Source: Gemmatimonadota bacterium
Lineage (GTDB): Bacteria; Latescibacterota; UBA2968; GCA-2709665
Assembly: GCA_028877215.1 (NCBI GenBank)
Contig: JAPPFJ010000035.1
Coordinates: forward strand, 62,001-126,000
Direction: 5' to 3'
Length of the DNA: 64,000 bases
Shown here: one piece after another, positions 8,817 to 17,318 of the stretch
How the letters are laid out: every line of letters starts with the position of its first letter
Position numbering within the stretch: the stretch's first letter is position 1
Notes under the pieces: generated by a model
What the model was told of the DNA's origin: nothing
The model's input: the letters and a program-made list of their open reading frames with translations, nothing else
Databases searched by the model: none
Position numbers and translations under genes: made by a program

Positions 8817-9563
8817 ATGACCCAGGCCACGATACTGGTCGCGCCGCGCGCGGATGACAACTGCCTGATACAGGTTGTGGATGCGCTTACGCACCGGGGA
8901 ATTGCGGCTGAGGCGGGCGTTCTGGATGGCCGTCCCCCGATCGAAGACGCGCTGGCGGCGTGCGTTCAACGTGAAGCGGAACGGATCGCGGTCCTGCCGT
9001 TCCTGTTTCGTGAGGACGAACAGGTTTTCCGTCGTCTCCGGCAGCGCGTGCAGAGGTTTCACGACGACCACGCCAATACGGAAATCCACGTCGCGCCGGC
9101 GGTCGGTTTCGACGCGAGGCTGGTCGAAATCGCCCAGGATTACATTGACCAGACGGTATCGGGGCTGCACAATGACGCCGGCGCGCCGTTGATGACAGTT
9201 GACGGATGTCTACCCGGACCCATGGTTTTCACGTACGCGGACCTCCGGCGGGTTTCCGATCAGATCGAGGACGTCGGACACGTCATTCCCGGACGCCGTG
9301 GATCGGCAGTTTCCGTCGCCGATCTTCTGAGGGGTGCGGGAGTGAGCGCCGGGGCGCGTCATGCCGTATTTCATTCGGCCGATGACGGATACTATGCCCG
9401 GGTCTCCCTAGCAACGGCGGTCGAACACGGCATCCTCGTCTACCGCATCGGCGACCATCCGCTTCCGGAACGCATGGGCGGTCCGCTGCGGCTCTTCGTT
9501 CCCGAAACGGACGACAGGTGCGCGAACGTAAAAAACGTGGTCCGTATTGAGTTGGTACGATAG
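8817..9563 (+). CDS. Fusion of a CbiX/SirB-like chelatase domain and an oxidoreductase molybdopterin-binding domain
   Basis: Residues 1-112 follow the CbiX/SirB pattern of sirohydrochlorin cobalt or iron chelatases: ILVAP strand, EDALAACVQREAERIAVLPFLF, then a helix and VAPAVGFDARLVEIAQDYI. The family's metal-binding histidines are missing: the first strand lacks the usual HG, and the second site reads FLFREDEQV instead of a loop ending in His. Residues 130-248 resemble the sulfite-oxidase-type molybdopterin domain (SVADLLRGAG, FHSADDGYYARVSLATA, GILVYRIGDHPLP, GGPLRLFVPE, VKNVVRIEL), but the molybdenum-ligand cysteine position is not cysteine. Both halves may therefore bind ligands rather than catalyse. 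A GGAGCTGAACG site precedes the ATG. Confidence 0.6.
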   Translation: MTQATILVAPRADDNCLIQVVDALTHRGIAAEAGVLDGRPPIEDALAACVQREAERIAVLPFLFREDEQVFRRLRQRVQRFHDDHANTEIHVAPAVGFDARLVEIAQDYIDQTVSGLHNDAGAPLMTVDGCLPGPMVFTYADLRRVSDQIEDVGHVIPGRRGSAVSVADLLRGAGVSAGARHAVFHSADDGYYARVSLATAVEHGILVYRIGDHPLPERMGGPLRLFVPETDDRCANVKNVVRIELVR

Positions 9564-9635
9564 GCCCTCATCGAAATCCTGAGTGCATGGCTGCGACCGA
9601 AGATAGAAGAAACCCTGGATTTCCAACGCAGGGTC

Positions 9636-9664
9636 TTGACTCCCGATCAGTAATCGGATAAACT
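9636..9664 (+). promoter_or_regulatory. Promoter-like site with an inverted repeat in the spacer
   Basis: TTGACT and TAAACT are 17 bp apart. The spacer contains CCGAT-CAGTA-ATCGG, a possible operator. No plus-strand protein gene follows; the next structure is the nested hairpin at 9682-9749. Confidence 0.45.
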
Positions 9665-9681
9665 TTCCATGAACCAGGACG

Positions 9682-9749
9682 CGGGCCTCTGTCGCGTGCT
9701 CAGCCTGCCTCTCCCTCCCGGCAGGCGGAGATACTCGGATAGAGGCCCG
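9682..9749 (+). ncRNA. Candidate structured RNA (nested hairpins)
   Basis: A perfect 9-bp outer stem (CGGGCCTCT with AGAGGCCCG) encloses a perfect 7-bp inner stem (GCCTGCC with GGCAGGC). The element starts about 18 nt after the promoter-like site. It lies in the gap between convergent genes and has no T run. The short ORF through it shows no protein-like features. It could instead be a repeat or a transcript-end structure. Confidence 0.35.
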
Positions 9750-9816
9750 TATTATCTAGTGTCCAGTCCCGTCGTGACGCCGTGGACGCGCACCGCCCGC
9801 GCGGGCGACGGGCCTG

Positions 9817-10443
9817 TTACCACACGGCCGGATGGCTGCCGGCCAGAATGAGCGGGCGGGCGGATTCGGCGCGGTACTGCGCGGTCGTGATCAGCTTGTC
9901 GTCCCTGAGTTCCAGCAGCAGGCGGTTCCGGAGTTCGATGGCGCGTTCCGGGTCGGTCACCGGCGCCGGCGCATGGGGAAAGCGGGCGAGATGGAACAGC
10001 AGGATGGCTTCTCCCGTCGTCATCTGCTCGGGAGATACGCCGAAATAGGCGTGTGCGGCGCGCGCAAAACCAGGCACGGAAATATTGCGCGCCACGGCGA
10101 AAGGCGTCCGGTCGAAAAAGTAAGCTACCAGGGTTTCTTTTTTGTATTTGCGGGCGATCAGGAAGGCATAGCAGGCGCGCTTGATCCCGCCTGCAGGATC
10201 CGGGCCATCCGACGGCGCCAGTTGTTCCGCAAGCAGCCGGGCAAGGTCCGCGGTCGAAAGCGAGTCGGCGACCCTGTCCAGAATGGAAGGGAGGCCGGAC
10301 GCCGCAGGGGCATCCGGACCCGCGCCGAGAAGGCCGTCCAGTTCCCTCGAATACTCGTTGAGGACAAAACCGATCAGCGAGGCCGCGACCGCCATCGGAA
10401 TCAGGGTCATCAGAACCGATCGAAGAGAGGGTCGGGCCATCAT
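9817..10443 (-). CDS. Membrane-anchored truncated transglycosylase (GT51)-like protein
   Basis: The 208-residue product has one N-terminal membrane segment (about residues 9-28, LMTLIPMAVAASLIGFVL) and a C-terminal part matching the second half of the GT51 peptidoglycan glycosyltransferase fold: KRACYAFLIARKYKKETLVAYFFDR, AAHAYFGVSPEQMTTGEAILL, and an RNRLLLELRDDKLIT segment like RRNLVLxxMLExGYIT. The catalytic glutamate block of GT51 (EDRRFxxHxG) is absent and there is no transpeptidase domain, so glycosyl transfer is unlikely. The ATG overlaps the stop of the upstream fusion gene (ATGA), so the genes are coupled. A scaffold or regulatory cell-wall role is inferred. Confidence 0.6.
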   Translation of the reverse strand: MMARPSLRSVLMTLIPMAVAASLIGFVLNEYSRELDGLLGAGPDAPAASGLPSILDRVADSLSTADLARLLAEQLAPSDGPDPAGGIKRACYAFLIARKYKKETLVAYFFDRTPFAVARNISVPGFARAAHAYFGVSPEQMTTGEAILLFHLARFPHAPAPVTDPERAIELRNRLLLELRDDKLITTAQYRAESARPLILAGSHPAVW

Positions 10444-11750
10444 CCGTTCTCCAGAATCCAGTCCGCGGCGCCGGCGAGGTCGTCGGCAACACAATCTGCG
10501 TCGCCCGGCGACATCTTTGCGAGTACGTCTATGCCGGAGCCCGTTTTCACAAGAATCGAGCCGCGGCAGCCCGCGTTTCGCCCGGCGTCCACGTCGGTCT
10601 TCCGGTCGCCGACCATGAAGGACGTGGAAAGGTCCAGATTGAGGTCTTCGGCCGCGGCATACAGCATCGCGGGGCTGGGCTTGGTTTCCGCCGGGACGTT
10701 TCGATGTTCCGGCAGCACGGCGTTCGGACCGCCATAGCGGCAGTAGACCCCGTCCAGTTCCACGCCGGAAGGTCCAAGCAGGGCGGCCATGCGGTCGTTC
10801 ACGGCGCCTACGGTTTCGGCGGTGACGTATCCCTGTCCCACGGCGGTCTGGTTTGAGACAACGACCAGGGCGTATCCGGCGCGCTGCAACTTCGCAAGCG
10901 CTTCCCCCGCGCCGGGCAGAAGGCTGAAATCCTCCGGACCGGTGCGGTACGCGGGAGCAGGGCTGAGGGTACCGTCGCGATCCAGGAAAACTGCCCTGCG
11001 TCTTCGCCCTTCCGGCGAACGCAGTTGGAATTCGTGTTGATCGATGCCTGTCCCGCTCAGGTCGTAGATGCGAAACGGATGCGGCGGCTCCCCGAACGCA
11101 GGCGCATTGGCGAAGTAAACGTGGCCCTCCCTGAACAGGCTGTCCCCCTTGTGATAATGACCGCTGAGTACCAGGCGCACCCGGCTGTCGGCCAGAAGGG
11201 CCGCCTTGAGGCTGCCGGCTTCCCTGTAGGCGTGGGGATAGCCGTCCTGGCGCACCGGCGCGACGAGGTAGTGCTGAAGGTGGACCTGCGGCGACGGGTC
11301 GTCGTCGTTCATCGCGGCGAGAAAGCGTTCGCGCTGCCTCCCCATGCGCTGGGGAGAGTTGTTGTCCACTTCATCGTCAAAAAAAAGCAGAACGCGATGC
11401 CCGGCAACGTGGAAATCCGCGGGAAGGTCGCCGAAAACACGGCGGAAGGACTCAGGATGGTCGTGGTTGCCGTAGAGCCAGGTGACGGGACAGTTCAGCG
11501 GTGCGAAGCATTCCCGGACCAGGCGGAGGTCTTTTTCGCCGAGGGCGATAAGCTCCACCTTGTGCATCCCGTAAAACGGGTGGTCGACCAGGTCCCCGGT
11601 AACGACGACGAGATCGGGGGACTCCCCGCGAATGCGGTCCACCGCCTGCGATATCAGGCCCGGCATGTGCCGGCTCAGGCGCCGGGAAATGGTGGAGGTG
11701 CCCGGAAGATGGTGACGGAGATGAAAGTCGGAAATGTGGGCGATCTTCAT
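10440..11750 (-). CDS. Metallophosphoesterase fused to a HAD-family phosphatase
   Basis: Residues 1 to about 245 are a calcineurin-like metallophosphoesterase with all motifs: DFH (8-10), GDLVD (about 51-55), GNHDH (about 94-98) and GHYHKG (about 203-208). Residues about 250-436 are a HAD phosphatase like GmhB/HisB-N: FLDRDGT, VVSNQTAVGQGY, TKPSPAM and MVGDRKTDVDAGRNAG. The zinc-binding Cys/His loop normal for GmhB is replaced by CRYGGPNAVLPEHRNVPAETK, with only one Cys and one His. The ATG gives the canonical MKIAHISDFH start; an open frame upstream is antisense to the next gene. It lies 13 bp after the esterase gene and overlaps the GT51-like gene. Confidence 0.8.
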   Translation of the reverse strand: MKIAHISDFHLRHHLPGTSTISRRLSRHMPGLISQAVDRIRGESPDLVVVTGDLVDHPFYGMHKVELIALGEKDLRLVRECFAPLNCPVTWLYGNHDHPESFRRVFGDLPADFHVAGHRVLLFFDDEVDNNSPQRMGRQRERFLAAMNDDDPSPQVHLQHYLVAPVRQDGYPHAYREAGSLKAALLADSRVRLVLSGHYHKGDSLFREGHVYFANAPAFGEPPHPFRIYDLSGTGIDQHEFQLRSPEGRRRRAVFLDRDGTLSPAPAYRTGPEDFSLLPGAGEALAKLQRAGYALVVVSNQTAVGQGYVTAETVGAVNDRMAALLGPSGVELDGVYCRYGGPNAVLPEHRNVPAETKPSPAMLYAAAEDLNLDLSTSFMVGDRKTDVDAGRNAGCRGSILVKTGSGIDVLAKMSPGDADCVADDLAGAADWILENG

Positions 11751-11763
11751 TCGGGCGTCCAGG

Positions 11764-13752
11764 TTAAATGATTTCGGGATTCGTAAGCCAGTCGTGCAAC
11801 GCGGTCCGGTTGACACGGCGCGAAGAGATCCGCAGTTCCGGGCAGGCGTCAGCGGCGCGGTAACACGAACGGAAGTCGTCTGCGGGGAAGTCGTTGCCTG
11901 CATTGTGAACATAGAGCGGTGAAGGTGCGATAAGCGCGGCGGCCGTGCGAAGGTCGCCTGCGGCGCGGATTGCAGGGATGAAGAGGTGTTCGGCCCAATT
12001 CGCGTCATCAGTGGCACGGAAACGGTGTCCGTCGATGATCGTGCGACCGACGTCGGGCGCGAGGGCCCGAGCGAACAGGCACCACAGCCCGGCCTCGCCG
12101 ATGCCCGCCAGATGGCAGACGGTTGCGTCCTCGCGGCGTTGGAGATAGGCCAGGGCCGTGATGATGTCCTGTATTCTGCAGGATGCGTCGCTGGGATTGT
12201 AGGTATGGAAATGCGGCACCCCGGTGTCCCTGAGCCCGGTGTTTGAGGGAGATGCGCCAACCAGGAACGGGCTGATCGTCAGGACCCGCTGGCCCCTTCG
12301 CAGCAGGTCGTTGACGGCGGGACCGGGTCTGAGGCTTTCGGCGTCGGAGAGGGCGTCATTGCCGCCGGGGTGTACGAGCAGTGTGCCCGGCGACTTCTCC
12401 CCTCCGTTTCGCGGCAGAAACAGCCGCGCCGGAACGCGGTCCCCGAAATCGGGCCGGCCGAGAAGGAGCCGCTCGACGATAAGTCTCCTGCTTTTTTTTC
12501 GCCCCAAATCCCTGGCAAGCGGCGCTTTCGGGTATCGGGCGGCGACAGCATGCCGGAGCGCCGGCGCCATATGCTCCTTAAACCGGCGCAGGGAGGCTGC
12601 GGTGTCGGGCAGGGCGTCCTTTAGGCGCGACTCGGACCGCGCGATCAACGAACTCGTGAGTCCGTCTGAATCCAGCGCGCCGGCGGGCCGCTTCCGATCA
12701 TTGAAAACCAGCAGGCCCTCATCGGGTTCAACGGTGAACGGTGCTTCACTGATCGGCTCGTCCCTGCCCAGCAGCCACCGTCCGAACCATCGGTAGACGA
12801 ACTCGCGGCTCTCGCGGTTATAGTTGTGCCCGGCATCGACCTGTGCGGTCGCGACGCTGTCCGCGGCGTCGTACAATCTGTAGATTTCCCGTAATGCAGG
12901 GAATTCCAGCTCGGGCGTGTTGCACGTCCAGTCGCCGGAGGCGGAAACCAGGAAAAGCGGGCGCGGCGCCATGGCGGCCGCGATCTCGACGTTGTTGATA
13001 TCCAGGCGGAGATGTCCCTGGTTTTCGCAGTTGCATCCCCCTTGCATATGGGCCGAAATCATATTGACCGGGGCCGCCACCCCGACCCTGTCGTCCACAG
13101 CCGCCAGCAGGAAGGTCTGGGTGCCGCCGCCCGAAGCGCCTGTGCAGCCGATCCGGTTCGGGTCCACGCCGGGCAGCGACTGCAGAAAGTCGACAACGCG
13201 GATGCTGTTCCAAAGCTGCAGCCCCATGACGCCGATTCCCCACAGGTCTTCCCTGCGTCCGCCGAACTCCCGATGCTCGATCTGACTGCTGTCGTTGTAC
13301 CCTGCCATGTCGTATGAAAAAACAATGTGGCCCTGTCGAGCCAGATTGATGCATCGGCCCGGGATGGAAGCAAAGGACGCGTCGTCGTTCTCAAGGCGGC
13401 CACGGCGGCAGTGGCCGTGCGGGCAGGCGATCCCCGGGTGGGGTCCATCGACAGACGGACGGTACAGGTTGCCGCACACCAGGAACCCCGGCAACGACTC
13501 GAAGAAGACTTTCTCCACGGAATAGCCCCCGCGTTCCACACGACCGAAAATGCGCGCATTGAGGGGGCTTTTCTCAGGCAGCGGGTATAGCCCCGCGACA
13601 ACGAGAATGTGGCGGCGTATCTGTGCGGCGCGAGCCTTCCATGCGTTAAGGGAAGTATAGGAGGCCAGTGTCCAAGGCGTGTGTACGCCACGCGATTCGG
13701 CCAGGCGCACGTCGGGTACGGCTTCGGAGGCCTGATCTGCAACGGTAGCCAC
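11764..13752 (-). CDS. Acetyl-xylan-esterase-like alpha/beta hydrolase
   Basis: A GTG start is chosen because GAGGAG lies 9 nt before it and the protein then begins close to the conserved VPDVRLAESRGVHTPW segment; the longer ATG frame adds about 53 unconserved residues. The 662-residue protein has family blocks EKSPLNARIFGRVERGGYSVEKVFFES and the nucleophile elbow GCTGASGGGTQTF, then CNCENQGHLRLDINNVE and the acid/His region (SASGDWTC, VDAGHNYNRESREF). A second domain from about residue 400 looks like a decayed or regulatory alpha/beta-hydrolase repeat. Deacylation of plant-type polysaccharide is inferred. It is the first gene of a three-gene minus-strand operon. Confidence 0.7.
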   Translation of the reverse strand: MATVADQASEAVPDVRLAESRGVHTPWTLASYTSLNAWKARAAQIRRHILVVAGLYPLPEKSPLNARIFGRVERGGYSVEKVFFESLPGFLVCGNLYRPSVDGPHPGIACPHGHCRRGRLENDDASFASIPGRCINLARQGHIVFSYDMAGYNDSSQIEHREFGGRREDLWGIGVMGLQLWNSIRVVDFLQSLPGVDPNRIGCTGASGGGTQTFLLAAVDDRVGVAAPVNMISAHMQGGCNCENQGHLRLDINNVEIAAAMAPRPLFLVSASGDWTCNTPELEFPALREIYRLYDAADSVATAQVDAGHNYNRESREFVYRWFGRWLLGRDEPISEAPFTVEPDEGLLVFNDRKRPAGALDSDGLTSSLIARSESRLKDALPDTAASLRRFKEHMAPALRHAVAARYPKAPLARDLGRKKSRRLIVERLLLGRPDFGDRVPARLFLPRNGGEKSPGTLLVHPGGNDALSDAESLRPGPAVNDLLRRGQRVLTISPFLVGASPSNTGLRDTGVPHFHTYNPSDASCRIQDIITALAYLQRREDATVCHLAGIGEAGLWCLFARALAPDVGRTIIDGHRFRATDDANWAEHLFIPAIRAAGDLRTAAALIAPSPLYVHNAGNDFPADDFRSCYRAADACPELRISSRRVNRTALHDWLTNPEII

Positions 13753-13924
13753 GTGGCGTTTCTCCTCAGTGTCGGCGGTGCCCGGAATCAGCAAGAGGCA
13801 AACGTATCCTTCCGGACGCGGCAGATTCCGCAAAGATAAAGCCCCCGCCGGCGAAACGCAAGGCGCATCGGAGCAATATTCCGATACGCAGATCCGGCTG
13901 GATAGATACATGGGAATTCGCTAT

Positions 13925-13954
13925 ATTGACGCGTCAATACAATCAAGGGATACT
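13925..13954 (+). promoter_or_regulatory. Promoter of ridA overlapping a 14-bp palindrome
   Basis: A perfect palindrome ATTGACGCGTCAAT contains the -35 (TTGACG). A -10 GATACT follows after 17 bp. The palindrome is a plausible repressor operator for the RidA gene, whose AGGGAGG site lies about 15 nt further on. Confidence 0.55.
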
Positions 13955-13974
13955 CTATCAAGGGAGGCGGAACC

Positions 13975-14358
13975 ATGGGAAAACGGGAGATCAAACACCC
14001 CGACAAACAGGTGGATACCGGGGCGTATTCGGCGGCGGTGGAAGCGGATGGCTGGGTCTACGTGAGCGGGCATGCGTCGCTGGATCTGGCCACGGGCGAG
14101 GTGGTCGGCGACGATATAGAGACACAGACTCGCACGACGCTGGAGCATATCCGGATGGTCCTGCGGGAAGCCGGCTGCACCCTGGACGACGTGGACAAAT
14201 CCACGTGCCACCTGGCGGACATCGGTGATTTCGCCGCCTTCAATGGCGTGTATTCGAGGTTCTTTACGGGTATTCGACCGGCCAGAACCACGGTGCAGTC
14301 AGTCCTGCCGGGAATCCTTGTGGAAATCGACGTGGTTGCCAGAAAACCGCAACCATAG
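13975..14358 (+). CDS. ridA: RidA/YjgF-family enamine/imine deaminase
   Basis: RidA proteins hydrolyse reactive 2-aminoacrylate and related imines made by PLP enzymes. The 127-residue product has the family order: GAYSAAVEADGWVYVSGHASLDLATGEV, IETQTRTTLEHIRMVLREAGCTLDDVDKSTCHLADIGDF in the middle, and the C-terminal RPARTTVQSVLPGILVEIDVVA signature with the arginine that holds the substrate carboxylate. Length is standard. AGGGAGGCGG precedes the ATG. It is divergent from the esterase operon and possibly operator-controlled by the palindrome over its -35. Confidence 0.9.
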   Translation: MGKREIKHPDKQVDTGAYSAAVEADGWVYVSGHASLDLATGEVVGDDIETQTRTTLEHIRMVLREAGCTLDDVDKSTCHLADIGDFAAFNGVYSRFFTGIRPARTTVQSVLPGILVEIDVVARKPQP

Positions 14359-14412
14359 TCCGATGCACGCCGGCGATGGGATGGTGGGGTATTCCTGGTA
14401 CCGGACACTGAT

Positions 14413-16377
14413 ATGGATGTCATGGAAAACGAGATTGCATTTTTTCGATACCGCAACCGGTTGATGGCGGGGGTGTGCCTGTCTTCACGTGGCGGAAAAC
14501 TTCGTTTCGCAACAGGCCGCAAGGAAACGGTGACCACGCCGGTCGAGAACGTGCTGCTCCGTACCGGTGAAACGGCCGGAGACTGGACCGGCGCGGCCGC
14601 CCGGATGTCGCGCGCGGAGCAGGGGAGCGAAGCTATAGATCTCGTGGATGCTTGGGAACTGCTCCGTGACGAAGCGGACGTCTGGACCGTGGATGAATTG
14701 GCGGATCTCCATTTCGGCGGAAACGTTACGTGGGATCAACGGGCTGCGCTGCTGGTACACCTCGAGCAGAACCTCTATTTCGAGGCGGAAAGGCGGGGGG
14801 ACGGGTACCGCGCTTTGAGCGAGGAAGAGGTCCGGGCTCGACAGGCCGCTGTGGACCGTCAGGCGGCGCGTCTCGAGGAAAGGGACCGATTTCGGCGCTG
14901 GCTGCACGAATGCACGGAGGAACCGCCGGAGTCGGTCGATGGATGGGTCGATCGGCTCAAGGATTACGTTTTGCGCCATGAGAGGAGTGTTCACGCGGAC
15001 TGGGTGGAACGAATGGCGGGCGCGCGGGTGGACCCGCACACTGTTTTCAATCGGCTTGTCCGCGACGGCGTTTGGGGTCCGGATGAACACCTGGATTTGA
15101 TCCGCGCCGACGTGCCGGTCGATTTTCCGGAGGTTGTCATCGCGGCGTTGGACGGTTTGCGTCTGTCTCCGCTGATGGACGACCGACGGCGTCGGGATCT
15201 CACGGATCTTGCGGTATACGCGGTCGACGACGCGGCAACGACCGACATGGACGACGGCGTATCGGTGCTGATGAGAGCCGACGGTACCAGACAGGTTGGG
15301 GTGCACATCACCGACGTTGCAGGGTTGGTACCCCTGGATTCGGAAGCGGACCTCGAAGCGGCCTCGAGGGTGTCGAGCCTCTACTTCCCGGACCGGAAGA
15401 TTCCCATGTTTCCTGAGACGGTGTCGAGCGATCTGGGCAGTCTGCGTCCAGGCGCGCCGCGGCTGGCTCTCAGTCAGCTTTTCGACGTTTCCACGGATGG
15501 GTCGGTAGAATGCGTTGAAATCGTCCCGTCGGTCGTACGATGCCGTGAAAAGCTATCGTATGAAGCCGCGGACGGAATTCTGGCGGATCCGTCCCATGCA
15601 CTGCACGGCGATCTTTCGGATCTGCAAACGGTAGCCGAGTGGCACTGCATAGAGCGCCTGCAAAACGGCGCAATAGACGTGGAACACCCGAATCGGCAGA
15701 TCCGGATAACGGATAACGGGGATGTCCAGGTATCGTTGCAGGACGGCAGGTCCCCTGCAAACCTCCTCGTGAGCGAGATGATGGTGATGGCCAACACGGC
15801 GATGGCGAGGTTCTGCCGGGACCGGGACATTCCGGTGGTGTACCGTGTTCAGACGGCGCCGGACCCGGCCGATTTCAGCGACGCGGAGAACGAGGTGCTA
15901 CGCCGGTACAGGGTGCTGCGCCGAATGCGGCGGGCGTCGATAAGCCTGACGCCGGAACCACACGGCGGACTGGGTGTGGATGCGTATTGCCAGGCCACTT
16001 CGCCGTTGCGGCGGTACACGGACCTGGCCGTTCAACGTCAGGTGGGGGCGTATCTTCTGGATCAACCTCTTCCTTATGACAATGAACGCATTCAGCGTGT
16101 GGTTTTCGAAGCTGAAGAACGGATGCGCAACCTGATCCGCATTGAGCGGCGGCGGGAGCGGTACTGGCTGTTCCGTTATCTGCAGGATCGCGTGGGTCGA
16201 GTGTTTGAAGCCGTGGTGCTGGATACGCGCGAGCGGACTATACGCGTTGAAGTGCTGGATTTCGCGTTTCAGACGGATATCAGGGCTTCCGCTGACGTGG
16301 CGCCCGGAGACACGGTGTCCGTCCGATTGGGGCGCTGTGACCCCTGGCCGGGCGAGATTTCCTTTTCCACCGTATAG
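14413..16377 (+). CDS. RNase II/RNB-domain exoribonuclease
   Basis: RNB enzymes degrade single-stranded RNA from the 3' end in the cytoplasm. In this 654-residue protein the RNB core begins near residue 270 with AVDDAATTDMDDGVSV, which carries the metal-binding aspartates, followed by VGVHITDVAGLVP, RVSSLYFPDRKIPMFPETVSSDLGSL, and the C-terminal YCQATSPLRRYTDLAVQRQV block. The N-terminus (1-250) is helical and unlike classic cold-shock domains, as in the shorter RNase II-like subfamily of cyanobacteria and chloroplasts. The S1-like tail is short. A second ATG nine bases in is equally possible as start. It stands alone ahead of phoB. Confidence 0.85.
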   Translation: MDVMENEIAFFRYRNRLMAGVCLSSRGGKLRFATGRKETVTTPVENVLLRTGETAGDWTGAAARMSRAEQGSEAIDLVDAWELLRDEADVWTVDELADLHFGGNVTWDQRAALLVHLEQNLYFEAERRGDGYRALSEEEVRARQAAVDRQAARLEERDRFRRWLHECTEEPPESVDGWVDRLKDYVLRHERSVHADWVERMAGARVDPHTVFNRLVRDGVWGPDEHLDLIRADVPVDFPEVVIAALDGLRLSPLMDDRRRRDLTDLAVYAVDDAATTDMDDGVSVLMRADGTRQVGVHITDVAGLVPLDSEADLEAASRVSSLYFPDRKIPMFPETVSSDLGSLRPGAPRLALSQLFDVSTDGSVECVEIVPSVVRCREKLSYEAADGILADPSHALHGDLSDLQTVAEWHCIERLQNGAIDVEHPNRQIRITDNGDVQVSLQDGRSPANLLVSEMMVMANTAMARFCRDRDIPVVYRVQTAPDPADFSDAENEVLRRYRVLRRMRRASISLTPEPHGGLGVDAYCQATSPLRRYTDLAVQRQVGAYLLDQPLPYDNERIQRVVFEAEERMRNLIRIERRRERYWLFRYLQDRVGRVFEAVVLDTRERTIRVEVLDFAFQTDIRASADVAPGDTVSVRLGRCDPWPGEISFSTV

Positions 16378-16507
16378 TGTCCCTTCGCTGGATCATGAAT
16401 CCACCCTTTCGCCGCATCATTCGGAATGTCCTCCTGTCTCTTTGATTTCCTGCGTGGTGGGAAAACCGGATTTTTTGGCCGGTAGCTCAATATTGGCCAC
16501 TGGAGCA

Positions 16508-16535
16508 TTGCCCGTCTTGTTCCTTATTGTATATT
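16508..16535 (+). promoter_or_regulatory. Promoter of phoB
   Basis: TTGCCC and TATATT are 16 bp apart, giving a leader of about 60 nt before the phoB ATG. No Pho-box-like direct repeats are seen here. Confidence 0.5.
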
Positions 16536-16604
16536 AGAAACTGGAGAGGCGATGACGTCCGGATTCCTGGCAGGCGACGGTCTGTTTCTATTGCGAGCGC
16601 ATCC

Positions 16605-17309
16605 ATGACAGGCAACATTCTGGTGGTTGAAGACGAAGTCGATATTCAGGAGATCGTCTCCTACAACCTTGAGAAAGCGGGTTTTACCGTGGCCGCCGTC
16701 GACTCAGGCGAGGCGGCGCTCGAATTGATCCGGAAGGAGCTTCCCGATCTGGTCGTACTGGACGTCATGCTGCCGGGCATGGACGGGCTCGAAGTCTGCC
16801 GGCTGCTGAAGCAGGACGCAGAAACCCGGGACCTGCCCATTCTCATGCTGACCGCGCGCGCCGAGGAAGTCGACCGTGTCGTCGGGCTGGAGCTGGGAGC
16901 GGACGACTATGTCGTAAAACCGTTTTCCGCCCGTGAACTGACGCTGCGCATCCAGGCCATCCTGAGGCGGCTTGCGGAAGGGCGGGATTCAGCAGAGGAA
17001 GCGTCGGATACGAACGCGATGACATTCGGTCCTCTTACCATCGACAAAGTCGCCCACAGGGTAACCGTGGACGGCGACGTACTGGCGTTGACATCCACCG
17101 AATTCAGTCTGTTGGCTACGCTGGCAGAGCGCAGGGGGCGCGTGCAGTCCCGCGAAGAATTGCTGAACACCGTCTGGGGTTACGATTACGCCGGTTACGC
17201 CCGGACCGTGGATACGCATATCCGGCGACTTCGGGAGAAACTGGGAGGCGCCAGCGAAATGGTGGAGACGGTTCGAGGCGTAGGTTACCGATTCATGGAA
17301 GAACACTGA
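16605..17309 (+). CDS. phoB: PhoB-type response regulator
   Basis: The 234-residue regulator has a receiver domain with the acidic pocket E9-D10, the phospho-acceptor Asp53 (LVVLDVMLPGMDG), Thr in LMLTARAEE and Lys in YVVKPFSARELTLRI. A winged-helix DNA-binding domain follows (LTSTEFSLLATLAE, SREELLNTVWG, RTVDTHIRRLREKLG, TVRGVGYRF). This is the OmpR/PhoB class. Phosphate control is inferred from phoR one gene downstream and the pst operon 9 kb away. The internal ATG is used because the extra 26 upstream codons lie over the promoter and are not conserved. The likely target is the Pho box at 25312. Confidence 0.88.
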   Translation: MTGNILVVEDEVDIQEIVSYNLEKAGFTVAAVDSGEAALELIRKELPDLVVLDVMLPGMDGLEVCRLLKQDAETRDLPILMLTARAEEVDRVVGLELGADDYVVKPFSARELTLRIQAILRRLAEGRDSAEEASDTNAMTFGPLTIDKVAHRVTVDGDVLALTSTEFSLLATLAERRGRVQSREELLNTVWGYDYAGYARTVDTHIRRLREKLGGASEMVETVRGVGYRFMEEH

Positions 17310-17318
17310 GGGATTGAA

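Noticed and set aside
9669..9851. 60-residue ORF after the promoter-like site
   Set aside because: Its residues are Arg/Pro-rich and it runs into the end of the GT51-like gene; the inverted repeats argue for RNA structure instead.
16480..16515. tRNA-like string (GGTAGCTCAAT...TGGAGCATTGCCC) before phoB
   Set aside because: It resembles a tRNA D-arm, but no anticodon arm, T-arm or acceptor partner follows and the phoB promoter overlaps it.
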